A DNA stretch of 52,773 nucleotides from Campylobacterales bacterium (GCA_027023405.1 JALVVN010000002.1:22658-75430); one strand, 5' to 3'; shown: positions 1 to 10,352, counted from the stretch's first letter. Made by a program: numbers and translations. The notes: generated by a model not told the origin, from the letters alone.

Positions 1-626
1 CCCGATCTATTCACAAAGCGATCGACTCCTTTGATAGGCGGGATGAGATTTTCAAGTCGGTTGTGGGAACCCTTGCCTTGGAGGGTGAGTGTGAGATAGA
101 CCGGTGCAAAGGGTGCGACATCTTGGGCGCTGATCTGGGCATTGAGTTGAAAAGCTCCGATGCACTCGACCGGCTCTTTGAGCGGTTTGACTTGTAGGTG
201 TAGCGGTTCGATCTTGAGTGTGGTATCGCGGGTTTGGAGCATCTCCATCTCATCGAAACTCCCCGTGACGAAATCTTTGACACTCTCCCGACTCGCCTCC
301 TTGACGACGATGGAGAGGGGGATGGTGAGATTGCCCTCTTTGAGCGGTTTGAGGAGGTAGTGAAAGATCACCTCTTTGTTTTGGGTGCCTCGTTTTTCAT
401 CTTTGCTGAGAAGTTTGAGGGTGTAGGAGGGGCTTTTGGGAGCGTGAAAGCCGAAAAACATTGCGTTTTTGGTGCGTTTTTGGATCGCTTCGACTTTGAG
501 CCTGATCTCCTCTCCCGCATAAGGATCATGCTTACTCACCCACACTTTGACATCGCAGAGATCGTGGGCATGGAGTGTGAGCGCCAAGAGCCACAAGATC
601 AGCAGACTACCAAGGTTTTGTCTCAT
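1..626 (-). CDS. batD: BatD-like protein, N-terminal part (cut by window edge)
   Basis: The minus strand reads without a stop from an ATG at 626 to the window edge, giving 208 codons. The start MRQNLGSLLILWLLALTLHA is a signal peptide, followed by a beta-rich region with the phrases DPYAGEEIRLKVEA and YTLKLLSKDEKRG, and later VYLTLTLQGKGSHNRLENL, as in the periplasmic Ig-like repeats of BatD. BatD proteins are membrane-anchored partners of the von Willebrand (VWA) proteins BatA and BatB. Its start overlaps the end of the upstream BatB-BatC gene by 20 bases, so the genes are probably co-translated. The C-terminal half and membrane anchor lie outside. Family assignment rests on position in the bat operon and on the fold pattern. 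Confidence 0.8.
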   Translation of the reverse strand, partial: MRQNLGSLLILWLLALTLHAHDLCDVKVWVSKHDPYAGEEIRLKVEAIQKRTKNAMFFGFHAPKSPSYTLKLLSKDEKRGTQNKEVIFHYLLKPLKEGNLTIPLSIVVKEASRESVKDFVTGSFDEMEMLQTRDTTLKIEPLHLQVKPLKEPVECIGAFQLNAQISAQDVAPFAPVYLTLTLQGKGSHNRLENLIPPIKGVDRFVNRS

Positions 627-2115
627 CGATATATCCTTTGTTGATCGTATCATAAGCTTTGTAACCTAACGGATGGCTAAAAGTTCCCGCCTTAGCGGAT
701 CCGCTCTTTTTGCTGTGGCGGTTAGAACTTCCCTGTGCGCCCCCTTGCGCCTGTGAGGAGGATCGGGCGGATGTGCGCTTTTTCTTGTGCTCTTTTTGGT
801 GTGGATTTTGGGTATCTTTGTGGGCGCTTTTTGCCTTTTTGTTCGCCTCTTCGGAAGTTTTGGAGGCGGGCATATCGCGGTGATCGGCGTGTTTGGCAAG
901 GATCAGTTTGAGGTTGTGCGCGATGTCGGGGTTGGAGCCTAGTGCCAGCGCTTTGACATAATCCTCCTTAGCGCTTTCGTAAGATTTGAGTTTTACTTCG
1001 CAGTTGCCCCGCATCCATAATATCTTTTGCTTGATGATCGGATCTTTGGCTCTGAGGTTGCGATAGATTTTGAGTGCTTGTTTGTAGGATCCGGCGTGGT
1101 AGTAGCTAAGGGCGCGGTTGAGTTCGAGGGGGAGGCTTTTGTTTTTAACTGCTTCGTAGCGTTTCGCAGACTCTTTAAAGCGGTGATCTTCATACGCATT
1201 TTGCGCTTTGCCCAAATAGTACCAATCCAAAAGCCCCGCATCCGCCGATCCCGCCACAAAGGGCAGAAGCAAAAGAAGTCGTTTGGGTAGACGGACAAAG
1301 TGGAGCAGAAAGAGGATCGCGGCGAGTAGCAACGGTATCCAAAAGAGCGGTGTTTGGCGCAGTTGTGTGCGGGTCTGTGATCCTTTGGTGCTGTTGTTTG
1401 GCAGGGTGAGATCGACCTGATCATAGTCGGCATAAAAACCGCCGGTTTGTCGTGCGAGGGTGCGAAGGTTTGGGTTAAGACGGCTGAGGATGAGGTGTCC
1501 CGATGCGTCACGAAGCGGTTGTTTGTAGCGATCGTGCAGGAGTGCTCCTTTGCGGGTGGCGGTGCCGACGGCATTGATGGTGATGGCGTGTGCTTTGGCA
1601 AATTTGGCGAGTTGCATCGGATCCCAATCCTCTCCGCCGTCGCTAAAGATCAGAAGCGATTTCTCTTTGTCGGGAAGTGTGGCGATACGCTTGAGAAGAG
1701 CAAGGAGATCGGTGCCTTTGGAGAGGATATTGTCGATCTGGATCGCTTCCATGGCGCTTTGGATGAGTCGGTGATCGCTTGTGGTGGGGGAGAGGATCAG
1801 CGGGTGGGTCGTAAAGCCAAAGAGGGCGAATGAGGCACGGGGATTGCGATCGAGGATGTGTCGGATGAGATTTTTGGCGTAGGTGAAGCGATCGGGCGTG
1901 AGATCGGTGGCGCGCATCGAGTAGCTGAGATCGAGGGCGATGATGTAGTGCGATCGGGGTTGGTCGGTGTGGGTTTGGGAGGGGATCGTCGGATTGCTCA
2001 GAGCGAGGATCATCAGTGCGATTGAAGACCAAAGTAGCGTGGGGCGGGAACGGCGTTTGAGAGTATAGAGTAGCGGTAACAAAAGGAGTAAAAAGATCGG
2101 ATAGGCAAAACTCAT
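607..2115 (-). CDS. batB: BatB-BatC fusion: VWA domain plus TPR protein
   Basis: This 502-residue protein starts with two membrane segments (about 3-18 and 28-43), then a von Willebrand factor A domain (about 55-235) with an intact metal site, D62-L-S64-Y-S66. A further membrane segment near 265-290 precedes a tetratricopeptide region (about 298-415, with the repeat-like YYLGKAQNAYEDHRFKESAK), and the tail is Lys/Ser/Gln-rich and low-complexity. In Bacteroides and Leptospira these parts are usually separate: BatB carries the VWA domain and BatC the TPRs. The gene overlaps batA by 4 bases and batD by 20. Bat proteins are linked to aerotolerance and envelope stress; the exact role here is inferred. 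Confidence 0.88.
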   Translation of the reverse strand: MSFAYPIFLLLLLPLLYTLKRRSRPTLLWSSIALMILALSNPTIPSQTHTDQPRSHYIIALDLSYSMRATDLTPDRFTYAKNLIRHILDRNPRASFALFGFTTHPLILSPTTSDHRLIQSAMEAIQIDNILSKGTDLLALLKRIATLPDKEKSLLIFSDGGEDWDPMQLAKFAKAHAITINAVGTATRKGALLHDRYKQPLRDASGHLILSRLNPNLRTLARQTGGFYADYDQVDLTLPNNSTKGSQTRTQLRQTPLFWIPLLLAAILFLLHFVRLPKRLLLLLPFVAGSADAGLLDWYYLGKAQNAYEDHRFKESAKRYEAVKNKSLPLELNRALSYYHAGSYKQALKIYRNLRAKDPIIKQKILWMRGNCEVKLKSYESAKEDYVKALALGSNPDIAHNLKLILAKHADHRDMPASKTSEEANKKAKSAHKDTQNPHQKEHKKKRTSARSSSQAQGGAQGSSNRHSKKSGSAKAGTFSHPLGYKAYDTINKGYIDETKPW

Positions 2116-3011
2116 ACGATCTCCTCCTCACGCCCCAAGAGCCAAAATCCTAAAAGTGTCGCCAAAAGGAGCGGGTAGAGGAAGAGATCTTTTTTATTCA
2201 GATGGTTTTCGCTTCGTAGTCGGCTAGGGTGGAGGGTGTCGATCTCCTCATAGACTTGGCGGAGCTCTTTGCTGTTTTTGGCGTCAAACTGCTTGCCCAT
2301 GGTGGCGGAAGCGATGTGTTGCAGGAGGGGGCGATCGTAGGATTGGGGTGATCCGAGTCCGATGGTATAGACTTTGATCTTTTTTTCTTTGAGTTCGTCG
2401 ATCGCTTGATTGATAGAGAGTGAGCCGGTGTTGTTCATACCGTCGGTGAGGAGGATGATGATCTTCTCTTTTGCACGGCTAAAGGAGAGGGTGCGCGCAC
2501 TCTGATGAAGCGCGTCGGCAATAGCGGTATTTTTGCCCGCGATCTCAACCTCTAGCATATCGAGGAGCGTTTTGAGGGCTTGGTGATCGTAGGTGACGGG
2601 AGAGGCGCTAAAGGCGAAACTCCCGAAGGCGACGATGCCGATATTGTCCACCGATCGTTTGTCGATAAAGTCACTTACCAAATCTTGGACGATCTCAAAC
2701 TTGCTTTTCCCGCTCTTGTCGATCCCGCTCTCTCGCATCGAACCGCTGGTATCCAGCGCCAAGACTATCGCACGACCGGAGCGATCGGAGGGGATGATAC
2801 GGCTATATGCGATTGGCGAAGCGAGGGCAAGGATGAGTAGTACAAAGGTGGCGATCTGTATGAACTGATGATAGTTTGAGAGAGGGTTGGTATAGTCGAT
2901 CCACTCCATCTTGGGTAGGTAAAAGGGCGTACGCTCCCGCTTGCAGTAAACAAAGCAGAGCGCCAAAGGCAACAGTAGTAGAGCGAAGGGGTGCTGGAGT
3001 GTGATGTGCAT
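2112..3011 (-). CDS. batA: BatA-like VWA-domain membrane protein
   Basis: This 299-residue protein has membrane segments at about 7-22 and 52-70, a VWA domain with a perfect metal-ion site (D87-T-S89-G-S91) and a closing hydrophobic segment near 277-292. That is the BatA layout. It leads a three-gene operon (batA, batB-C fusion, batD). No MoxR ATPase or DUF58 gene, frequent companions, lies upstream; they may lie beyond the window. The ATG at 3011 is the only usual start available, because an in-frame TAA sits three codons upstream. It has no ribosome binding site, and an extended -10 element lies only nine bases upstream, so the message may be leaderless. Confidence 0.88.
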   Translation of the reverse strand: MHITLQHPFALLLLPLALCFVYCKRERTPFYLPKMEWIDYTNPLSNYHQFIQIATFVLLILALASPIAYSRIIPSDRSGRAIVLALDTSGSMRESGIDKSGKSKFEIVQDLVSDFIDKRSVDNIGIVAFGSFAFSASPVTYDHQALKTLLDMLEVEIAGKNTAIADALHQSARTLSFSRAKEKIIILLTDGMNNTGSLSINQAIDELKEKKIKVYTIGLGSPQSYDRPLLQHIASATMGKQFDAKNSKELRQVYEEIDTLHPSRLRSENHLNKKDLFLYPLLLATLLGFWLLGREEEIV

Positions 3012-3019
3012 AATGTTTT

Positions 3020-3028
3020 ATTATAGCA
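3020..3028 (-). promoter_or_regulatory. Extended -10 promoter of the bat operon
   Basis: The minus strand reads TGCTATAAT, a perfect extended -10. The last base of the hexamer is only nine bases before the batA ATG, so transcription would begin at or within a base or two of the start codon. Confidence 0.6.
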
Positions 3029-3046
3029 TAGGTTTGGTGAGAAGTT

Positions 3047-3079
3047 TAAGGGCATCTAGACTTTTTAGAGGCGCCCTTA
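3047..3079 (+). repeat. Dispersed bulged hairpin, copy 1
   Basis: Outer arms TAAGGGC and GCCCTTA (7 pairs) enclose an asymmetric bulge (A against GGC), an inner TCTA/TAGA stem and the loop GACTTTT. It lies between the deacetylase-like gene and batA. It is the most complete of four copies in the window (others at 5521, 33686 and 43034), all in the same orientation and all intergenic. It could also end transcription of the upstream minus-strand gene, but no strong T-tract follows. Confidence 0.65.
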
Positions 3080-3156
3080 TTACTAGGTTTGGATAGGCTT
3101 GAGATAGGGTTAATGTGGAGCAAGAAACAAATTTATGCTTCTTTTTCACTTAGCTT

Positions 3157-4152
3157 TTATTCGTGAAATACTTCAAAATAGGTCGTAAAGTGATGCTTTG
3201 TATGGTTATCCGCGAAAAATTTATGTAGTCCGTTTAGGGAGTAGGGTGTTTGGGCTTTGGGATGTCCCATGGCGACAAAGTTCTCTTTGTCGGAGTATTT
3301 GATATATTCGTTGAGTGTGCGCTGAAGATAGCTGATACGATAGCCGTCGATAGAGGCGACGGCGGGTGTGAATTTGGTGAGCATCTCAAGGTTGTCTTTG
3401 CCCTCTCTGCCGACACCCTTTCCATCACCCATAATGCGGTGCGCATCTTTGGCAAATTTACGCAAAAGAGCGTAACGGATATAGAAGAGGGGAGAGACGG
3501 TGGTGCTAGAGATGGGAACTTCCGCAAAATAGCCGTTTTTGACTTCAATCAGCGGATCGGACTCAAAGCGCCAAAAGGTTTTTTTGGGGAGATTGTGAAA
3601 ATCAAAATAGTGGGTGCTATTTTTCTTGTACCCTCCCTCATAGAGTGTTGAGTCGAGCCATATTTTATTGGCTTTGAGTGCCTCTTTGAGATGTGTAAAG
3701 GGTTGGATGCACCATCCACCCGCGCGGTAGGCAAAAACACGATCGCCTACCAGTTCAGTCAGCGCCTCTTTGTAGCGGGTGACGATATCCATCGTCTCCT
3801 CTTTGGAAAAAGCGTGAATACGGTAGCGAGAAGTATCCATTTGCCACTGTGTACCGTCATAGTCGGTATCTTCCCAATGAGGATGGATATGGAGTTGGAT
3901 ATCGTGTCCGTTTTGTGAGAGTGTGCGGATTTGATCGGTGATGAGATCATAATCTTTTTGGAGTTGTGGATAGCGATCTTTGTAGTGTTTGAGTCGCACA
4001 AGATAGCCGGCATCGACAAAAAAGTTGAGTTTGATCATAAAATGATCGGCGATGGATGTCAGTGCATTGGTCGGTCTGATGATGCTGTTTTCAACACTGC
4101 CGCTAAAATCTGCGAAAAAGAGTTCATAGTCGAGGGTGATAAAGATGTTCAT
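3157..4152 (-). CDS. Polysaccharide deacetylase-like protein
   Basis: This 331-residue protein begins MNIFITLDYE, where the acidic pair of LDYE matches the catalytic motif of NodB-type carbohydrate esterases (usually TFDDG). Around 88-92 it reads HIHPHW, a second metal-binding motif, and near 140 AYRAGGWC. These features fit the polysaccharide deacetylase / WbmS-like superfamily, which removes acetyl groups from surface sugars through a divalent metal. There is no signal peptide, so action on a cytoplasmic sugar precursor is likely. Its ATG overlaps the end of the CapK-like gene by 4 bases, so the two form a surface-polysaccharide operon. The substrate is unknown. Confidence 0.75.
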   Translation of the reverse strand: MNIFITLDYELFFADFSGSVENSIIRPTNALTSIADHFMIKLNFFVDAGYLVRLKHYKDRYPQLQKDYDLITDQIRTLSQNGHDIQLHIHPHWEDTDYDGTQWQMDTSRYRIHAFSKEETMDIVTRYKEALTELVGDRVFAYRAGGWCIQPFTHLKEALKANKIWLDSTLYEGGYKKNSTHYFDFHNLPKKTFWRFESDPLIEVKNGYFAEVPISSTTVSPLFYIRYALLRKFAKDAHRIMGDGKGVGREGKDNLEMLTKFTPAVASIDGYRISYLQRTLNEYIKYSDKENFVAMGHPKAQTPYSLNGLHKFFADNHTKHHFTTYFEVFHE

Positions 4153-5444
4153 GCCGTCACTTCCTCATCGACAAAGCTCTCAAAGTCCTTCTGTTTTTTG
4201 CTTTTGCCCTCTTTGTATTCGACAAACTTTACCTCAACATCAAGGTCATCTTTAAAATACTCATGTGCGGAAGCAATTAGTTTCTCTTTGGCATCTGCCT
4301 CATCGATGCTCTCATCTTTGGTAATCTCAAAGAGCATTTTCCCTTTTTCGTACTGTTTGGCGGAGTAGGCGAGTTCGATGCCATATTTAAAGGAGAGGTT
4401 TTTGAAGGTGTGATTGATATTGATTGTGGAGTAAACCCCCTCTTTGCCGTAGATTTTGCGTCCGATCCGTCCCGTCACTTCCTTGATGATCTTGTGCGAT
4501 CGACCGCAGGGACATTTGGTTTCATTGTCGAGTACGATATAGTCACCCAGTTCAAAGCGAATAAAGGGGAGTGAATAGGCCCAAAGATTGGTGATGATCG
4601 CTTTGTTTTCAATCTCCTCGACGATGACATTCTCCATGACGATATGCATATTTCCTTCGGGACACTCATAGGCGATGACACCTGCTTCGGCTGATCCATA
4701 TTCACTGGTAATCTTTCTCCCAAAGACCTCTTTGACTGCTTTGTGGTAGCTATCATAGACCTTTTCCGCCGTACCTTTGACCATTTTGATATTGTCAAAG
4801 CGGTATCCGCGCTTTTTGAAATACTCTGCCATCATATGGATAGAGGAGGAGTAACCGGCGATATAGGTTGATTCTTTGATTCGTTTTGCGGCGCGTTCAA
4901 ACTCTTCGTTGGTGTAGTCAAAAAAGCGGTATCGGTTGAGTAAAAAATCTAACAGTCGGATTTTTATACGATCTTTGAACGATTTTTTAAATCCCCAAAA
5001 GTAGAGACTCTTCTCCCAAGGCTTGATTCCGTACCAGCTATAACCGCGATACTGCGCCGCACGAAAGGAGGCATCCCAATGAATATTTTTATTAAATAGA
5101 AAGACTTCACCTGTGGTACCGGAGGTTTCTGCCTTGATAAGGCTCTCTCCCGGCGGTTCATTACGCAGATCATCGGCGTGAGCTTTGAGCTCCGCTTTGG
5201 TTAAGATAGGAATTTTTTTGAGATCATCAAGTGTCATCGTATCGATATCAATATCTTTGAGACGCTCTTTATAGAAGTGTGTGGCGTTTTTAGCGTGATG
5301 AAGAAGTTTTTTAAGCCGTTTAAGTTGGATCGCCTCTAGCTCATCGATCGTGGCAAAGTCACTTTGCATCAGCTGTGACAGATGTTTTTGGAGGTAGGGG
5401 TTCTTGATGCGTTCGCCTAGAAGATAGAGATATTTGTGAAACAT
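4149..5444 (-). CDS. CapK / phenylacetate-CoA ligase-like adenylate-forming enzyme
   Basis: This 431-residue protein carries the adenylate-forming P-loop SGTTGE (about 108-113), the EYGSAEAG block near 250 and a CPCGR pair near 312, as in the PaaK / coenzyme F390 synthetase / CapK group. Members activate carboxylic acids with ATP; those next to polysaccharide genes are annotated CapK. It is the first gene of a two-gene operon with the deacetylase-like gene (4-base overlap), which points to modification of a surface sugar. Its ATG is preceded by GAAGGAAAATAAAGT, an acceptable ribosome site. The real substrate cannot be read from sequence. Confidence 0.78.
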   Translation of the reverse strand: MFHKYLYLLGERIKNPYLQKHLSQLMQSDFATIDELEAIQLKRLKKLLHHAKNATHFYKERLKDIDIDTMTLDDLKKIPILTKAELKAHADDLRNEPPGESLIKAETSGTTGEVFLFNKNIHWDASFRAAQYRGYSWYGIKPWEKSLYFWGFKKSFKDRIKIRLLDFLLNRYRFFDYTNEEFERAAKRIKESTYIAGYSSSIHMMAEYFKKRGYRFDNIKMVKGTAEKVYDSYHKAVKEVFGRKITSEYGSAEAGVIAYECPEGNMHIVMENVIVEEIENKAIITNLWAYSLPFIRFELGDYIVLDNETKCPCGRSHKIIKEVTGRIGRKIYGKEGVYSTININHTFKNLSFKYGIELAYSAKQYEKGKMLFEITKDESIDEADAKEKLIASAHEYFKDDLDVEVKFVEYKEGKSKKQKDFESFVDEEVTA

Positions 5445-5496
5445 ACTTTATTTTCCTTCTGTAAATAGATGTAATATCGACATTTTTTAAAAATAG

Positions 5497-5505
5497 ATAA
5501 TAGCA
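5497..5505 (-). promoter_or_regulatory. Candidate extended -10 for the capK-like operon
   Basis: The minus strand reads TGCTATTAT, an extended -10 about 53 bases upstream of the ATG at 5444, in AT-rich DNA. Confidence 0.45.
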
Positions 5506-5520
5506 AAATAAAAATTGTAT

Positions 5521-5545
5521 ACTACTTTTTTAGAGGTGCCCTTAA
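5521..5545 (+). repeat. Dispersed hairpin element, copy 2 (degenerate left arm)
   Basis: The right half CTTTTTTAGAGGTGCCCTTA is nearly identical to copy 1 at 3061-3079, but the left arm (ACTA instead of TCTA, no GGGC) has decayed. It lies in the divergent gap between the capK-like gene and the porin gene. Confidence 0.55.
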
Positions 5546-5630
5546 AGAAATCTAATTTAATTTGAGAATTGATTGAATAGAAGGTTGACATTTTTAAATA
5601 ATATTTTTTTTAAGTTCTTAATAATTGCTG

Positions 5631-5639
5631 TGTTATAAT
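5631..5639 (+). promoter_or_regulatory. Extended -10 promoter of the porin gene
   Basis: TGTTATAAT is a perfect extended -10, 31 bases before the porin ATG, preceded by T-rich stretches (5591-5616) of the type that replace the -35 box in Campylobacterota sigma-70 promoters. A clear ribosome site, AAGGAG, follows near 5660. Confidence 0.7.
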
Positions 5640-5670
5640 TGCACTGTGCGAATAAAAAAAAGGAGTTAAA

Positions 5671-7026
5671 ATGAAATTTGCAAAATTAAGTTTAGCGGCA
5701 GTTGCCGTATTGGGAATGGCTTCAGGTGCGTTTGCAAGTGAGAATAAATTTACTTTCAATCCGTTTGGAAGTGCAAAGTTGTACTATGAAACAATCTCAA
5801 AAGATCATCCTAAGCAAGACTTTTTTAACAGTGAAAGTGCTAGTGGCGGAGCTTTGATGAGCCTTGGTGCTAAGGGTAAGATTAACTCTTGCTTTGGATA
5901 TGGTTTCGAGGCGATGGGTGTCAATACACTGGGTCTTGAGAATAATCTTGTAAGCGGTGTGAGAATGGGGAACGGTAATAACCACCTCAATAATAATGCG
6001 CTTCAAAATACACTTGATGCTCAATTTTGGTTCCCGCAAGCCTATATCACTTATCACCCATGTGACATGGGAACAAATACAACCTTTAAAGTCGGTCGTC
6101 AATATCTTGATACACCGTTGGCATTTACAGAGAGATGGAATCTTGCTCCAAACTCATTTGATGCGATTGTAGCGTTGAACCAAGATATTATTAATACTAC
6201 TTTAGTTGCAACTTATGTCGGTCGTGGAAACGGTGTCTTTGGTGCTGTGACAAACGGTGAAGAGTTTACTGACTACGGTTATGGTGCTGAGCAAAGTGGG
6301 AATGTTGGAAAAAGTGGTGGAGCATATGCACTTGGTGTGATTACAAGTTTGCTCGATGGTGCACTCCCAATCAGTCTATGGGGATATGATGTAAATAATG
6401 TTGCAACAGCTTTTTGGGGAGATGCAGGATATAAATTGAATCTTGGTGACGGGATGAAATTTGATATCGGTGCGCAATATGGATATATTGATCCGGATAC
6501 CGATGCAAACTCTTATGCTGCGAGTTTAGTAGGTGCAACAGCGGCTGCGGGGCTTGATACTACGACCGGTTATGGTGTTAAAATTGGTGGAAATATGAGT
6601 TTGGCAGATATAAATTTTGGACTCATGGTGGCTTACTCAAGTGTTGATGAAGATGGAACTATCGCACTTGCGAATACTGCCACTCTCAAAGGGACAGGCG
6701 GTAAAAAAACGAAGCTATATACTGCCGGAATCTATACTGACGGTACCGGTGTAGCGGTTCCGGGATCTGACGCATATAAAGTTAAGCTTACTACAAAGCT
6801 TGCGGGTATAGGTGGACTTGCTATTCAATATGTAAGTTGTGATAATGATGATAATAAACCTATGCACAATGTTGACGAGACAGATGTTATTCTCTCAACA
6901 GGTATCCTTCCCGGTGGTTTGAATACAAAACTTATCTACATAAATAGATCAGTTGATAATCCTACGAATACAGGGCTTGCACAAGACACTGATCATATCA
7001 GAGTGGTTCTTTCTAAAAAATTCTAA
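5671..7026 (+). CDS. Major outer-membrane porin
   Basis: This 451-residue protein starts with a classic signal peptide (MKFAKLSLAAVAVLGMASGAFA, cleaved after about residue 22). The mature chain alternates polar and aromatic residues, is rich in Gly, Asn and Tyr, and ends RVVLSKKF with the terminal Phe that directs beta-barrels to the BAM machinery. It resembles Campylobacterota porins / major outer-membrane proteins that let small solutes through the outer membrane. Cys pairs (CFGYG near 75, HPCDMG near 131) may bridge loops. The strong extended -10 and ribosome site suggest high expression. It stands alone, flanked by a divergent operon and a terminator hairpin. Confidence 0.85.
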   Translation: MKFAKLSLAAVAVLGMASGAFASENKFTFNPFGSAKLYYETISKDHPKQDFFNSESASGGALMSLGAKGKINSCFGYGFEAMGVNTLGLENNLVSGVRMGNGNNHLNNNALQNTLDAQFWFPQAYITYHPCDMGTNTTFKVGRQYLDTPLAFTERWNLAPNSFDAIVALNQDIINTTLVATYVGRGNGVFGAVTNGEEFTDYGYGAEQSGNVGKSGGAYALGVITSLLDGALPISLWGYDVNNVATAFWGDAGYKLNLGDGMKFDIGAQYGYIDPDTDANSYAASLVGATAAAGLDTTTGYGVKIGGNMSLADINFGLMVAYSSVDEDGTIALANTATLKGTGGKKTKLYTAGIYTDGTGVAVPGSDAYKVKLTTKLAGIGGLAIQYVSCDNDDNKPMHNVDETDVILSTGILPGGLNTKLIYINRSVDNPTNTGLAQDTDHIRVVLSKKF

Positions 7027-7039
7027 TTTTTTGAAAGTG

Positions 7040-7064
7040 TAGCTTGGGGAGCTTTCCCCAGCTA
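7040..7064 (+). terminator. Terminator hairpin after the porin gene
   Basis: TAGCT-t-GGGGA, loop GCTT, TCCCC-AGCTA: ten pairs with one bulged T. The stem overlaps the stop codon of the convergent membrane-protein gene at 7062, so it could act on both strands. The T-tract on either side is weak. Confidence 0.6.
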
Positions 7065-7601
7065 TATTGTTAGAAATAGTTCTAGCCCTATCAAGAGTAC
7101 AAAGAGGTACTCAAAAAATCGTTTCTCTTTTTTCAGAAACGAAATTCTAAATCTTCGAATCGAATCTGAACGCCCCCCTCGTGTCATCTTTCCATCGACG
7201 AATCGTCCAGTATGGACTTCAAGATTGTCGACCGCACTTTCACTAAGCGGTTTTTTGCCGTGGGCGACTAGAAAGAGTGAATACTCCTTATTTAAGTAGC
7301 GTGCGACTTTCGGGTTAATCTTTTTATAATTGAGTATGGCATCGAGTGCATCGGTGATAACAGTTTTTGCCTTGAGGATGTTTAACCCTAAAAAGAGGTG
7401 CATAAAGAGTGCAAAAGAGACAAGTAGCGTCTGATGATGATAGTAGATAAAACTACCCAAAAGTACTCCGACAAAGATATAAATAAAGTTACTAAAACGG
7501 TATCTGTTGATTGCGCTAAACTCTCCTAACTCTATTGTATCAGCGAGATCGAGCCACGATTGGTAGCCGACGAGTTGCTTTTTGAGTGAAAAATCCATCA
7601 A
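7062..7601 (-). CDS. Membrane protein of unknown function, 179 residues
   Basis: I do not recognise this family. The sequence has two close hydrophobic segments (about 38-56 and 58-76), a soluble middle with many Lys/Arg residues (NYKKINPKVARYLNKEYSLF), and a C-terminal hydrophobic segment (about 162-178) after a basic patch, RRFRISFLKKEKRFFEY. It probably sits in the inner membrane with a cytoplasmic middle. It is a single gene converging on the porin gene. Two ATGs in a row (7601 and 7598) follow AGAGGATATATTG, and either may start it. Confidence 0.6.
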   Translation of the reverse strand: MMDFSLKKQLVGYQSWLDLADTIELGEFSAINRYRFSNFIYIFVGVLLGSFIYYHHQTLLVSFALFMHLFLGLNILKAKTVITDALDAILNYKKINPKVARYLNKEYSLFLVAHGKKPLSESAVDNLEVHTGRFVDGKMTRGGRSDSIRRFRISFLKKEKRFFEYLFVLLIGLELFLTI

Positions 7602-7740
7602 TATATCCTCTAATAATGTAAGGGTATGATCTTATGGGTAGATCTGCCTTTTAGATCAATCGACATTTTAAGATCGGTTTCAAGAAAAACAGTCGATTTT
7701 AGTCCTAAATGTTGTAAAATGATTCATTCTGTAACAGTAA

Positions 7741-9698
<1,958 letters not shown>

Positions 9699-9699
<1 letters not shown>

Positions 9700-10010
9700 T
9701 GGGATTTTGGGGATACTTTTTGATGTATGCGGCTATTTTTACCTATTTGACTTGGGGTGTTGTGGTCGCGTTTGAGAGTGTTTTAGTGATGGCGGGGAGT
9801 GAATTTGCCATAGAGTGGGTGCGAAAGCGCTATACGCTGAAGTTTTTTATGTTTGAAGTCTATCTCTTTTTCCCATTGGTCTTTTTGGGATATCTCTTTT
9901 TGGAGTATATTCCCTATATGCTAGGAAAAAATGATCATTTGGCAAAATTTGATATTGCGCAGGCAGTGTATGATGTATTTAAAGAGGATATAGATAGAGA
10001 GGTGTTGTAG
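9699..10010 (+). CDS. Small two-span membrane protein downstream of ligA
   Basis: This 103-residue protein has two long hydrophobic segments, about 2-30 and 48-70, and a short acidic tail (DIAQAVYDVFKEDIDREVL). I do not recognise the family. Its ATG shares one base with the ligA stop, so it is probably translated from the ligA message by reinitiation. No catalytic motif is visible. Its end lies within the stem of a bidirectional terminator. Confidence 0.6.
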
Positions 10011-10034
10011 ATCGACACAAGGTTCGATCTACAA
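10005..10034. terminator. Bidirectional terminator between the ligA operon and rpsO
   Basis: A perfect 11-pair stem, TTGTAGATCGA against TCGATCTACAA, with an 8-base loop. It contains the stop codon of the small membrane protein and lies 6 bases from the end of rpsO on the opposite strand. Confidence 0.65.
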
Positions 10035-10039
10035 GTGTG

Positions 10040-10315
10040 TTAGATATTGTCTCGAATACCGAGTGATTTGATAAGCTCAATATAGCGATCGTAATCTCTT
10101 TTCTTGAGATATTTTAAGAGTCTTTTTCTTTGTCCGACAAGCTTCAAAAGTCCTAGCCGAGAGCTATGATCTTTCTTGTTGATCTTCAAGTGCTCTGTCA
10201 AATATTTAATTCGCTCGCTTAAAAGTGCGACTTGAACCTCTGGAGAACCGGTATCGTTCTCACCTCTTGCGTATTGCTTAATGATCTGCGTTTTTTTCGC
10301 CAAATCCAAAGCCAT
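10040..10315 (-). CDS. rpsO: 30S ribosomal protein S15
   Basis: This 91-residue protein matches S15 along its whole length: the [14 protein letters not shown] block (about 23-36), the [19 protein letters not shown] helix (about 49-67) and the [20 protein letters not shown] end. S15 binds 16S rRNA early in 30S assembly. An exceptionally good ribosome site (AGGAGGTCACC) lies just before the ATG. Rrf2 and flhA are a few genes away, as in Campylobacter jejuni, but with inserted genes here. S15 commonly represses its own translation; no such leader structure was identified. Confidence 0.97.
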   Translation of the reverse strand: MALDLAKKTQIIKQYARGENDTGSPEVQVALLSERIKYLTEHLKINKKDHSSRLGLLKLVGQRKRLLKYLKKRDYDRYIELIKSLGIRDNI

Positions 10316-10346
10316 GGTGACCTCCTGATTGGTAAGTTAAGACGGA

Positions 10347-10352
10347 AGTATA
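10347..10352 (-). promoter_or_regulatory. Candidate -10 of rpsO
   Basis: The minus strand reads TATACT, 32 bases upstream of the rpsO ATG and downstream of an A-rich run. No -35 is obvious. Confidence 0.4.

Noticed and set aside
5585-5590. TTGACA as -35 of the porin gene
   Set aside because: It lies 43 bases before the convincing TATAAT at 5634-5639, far from the 16-18 needed; the extended -10 explains the promoter without it.
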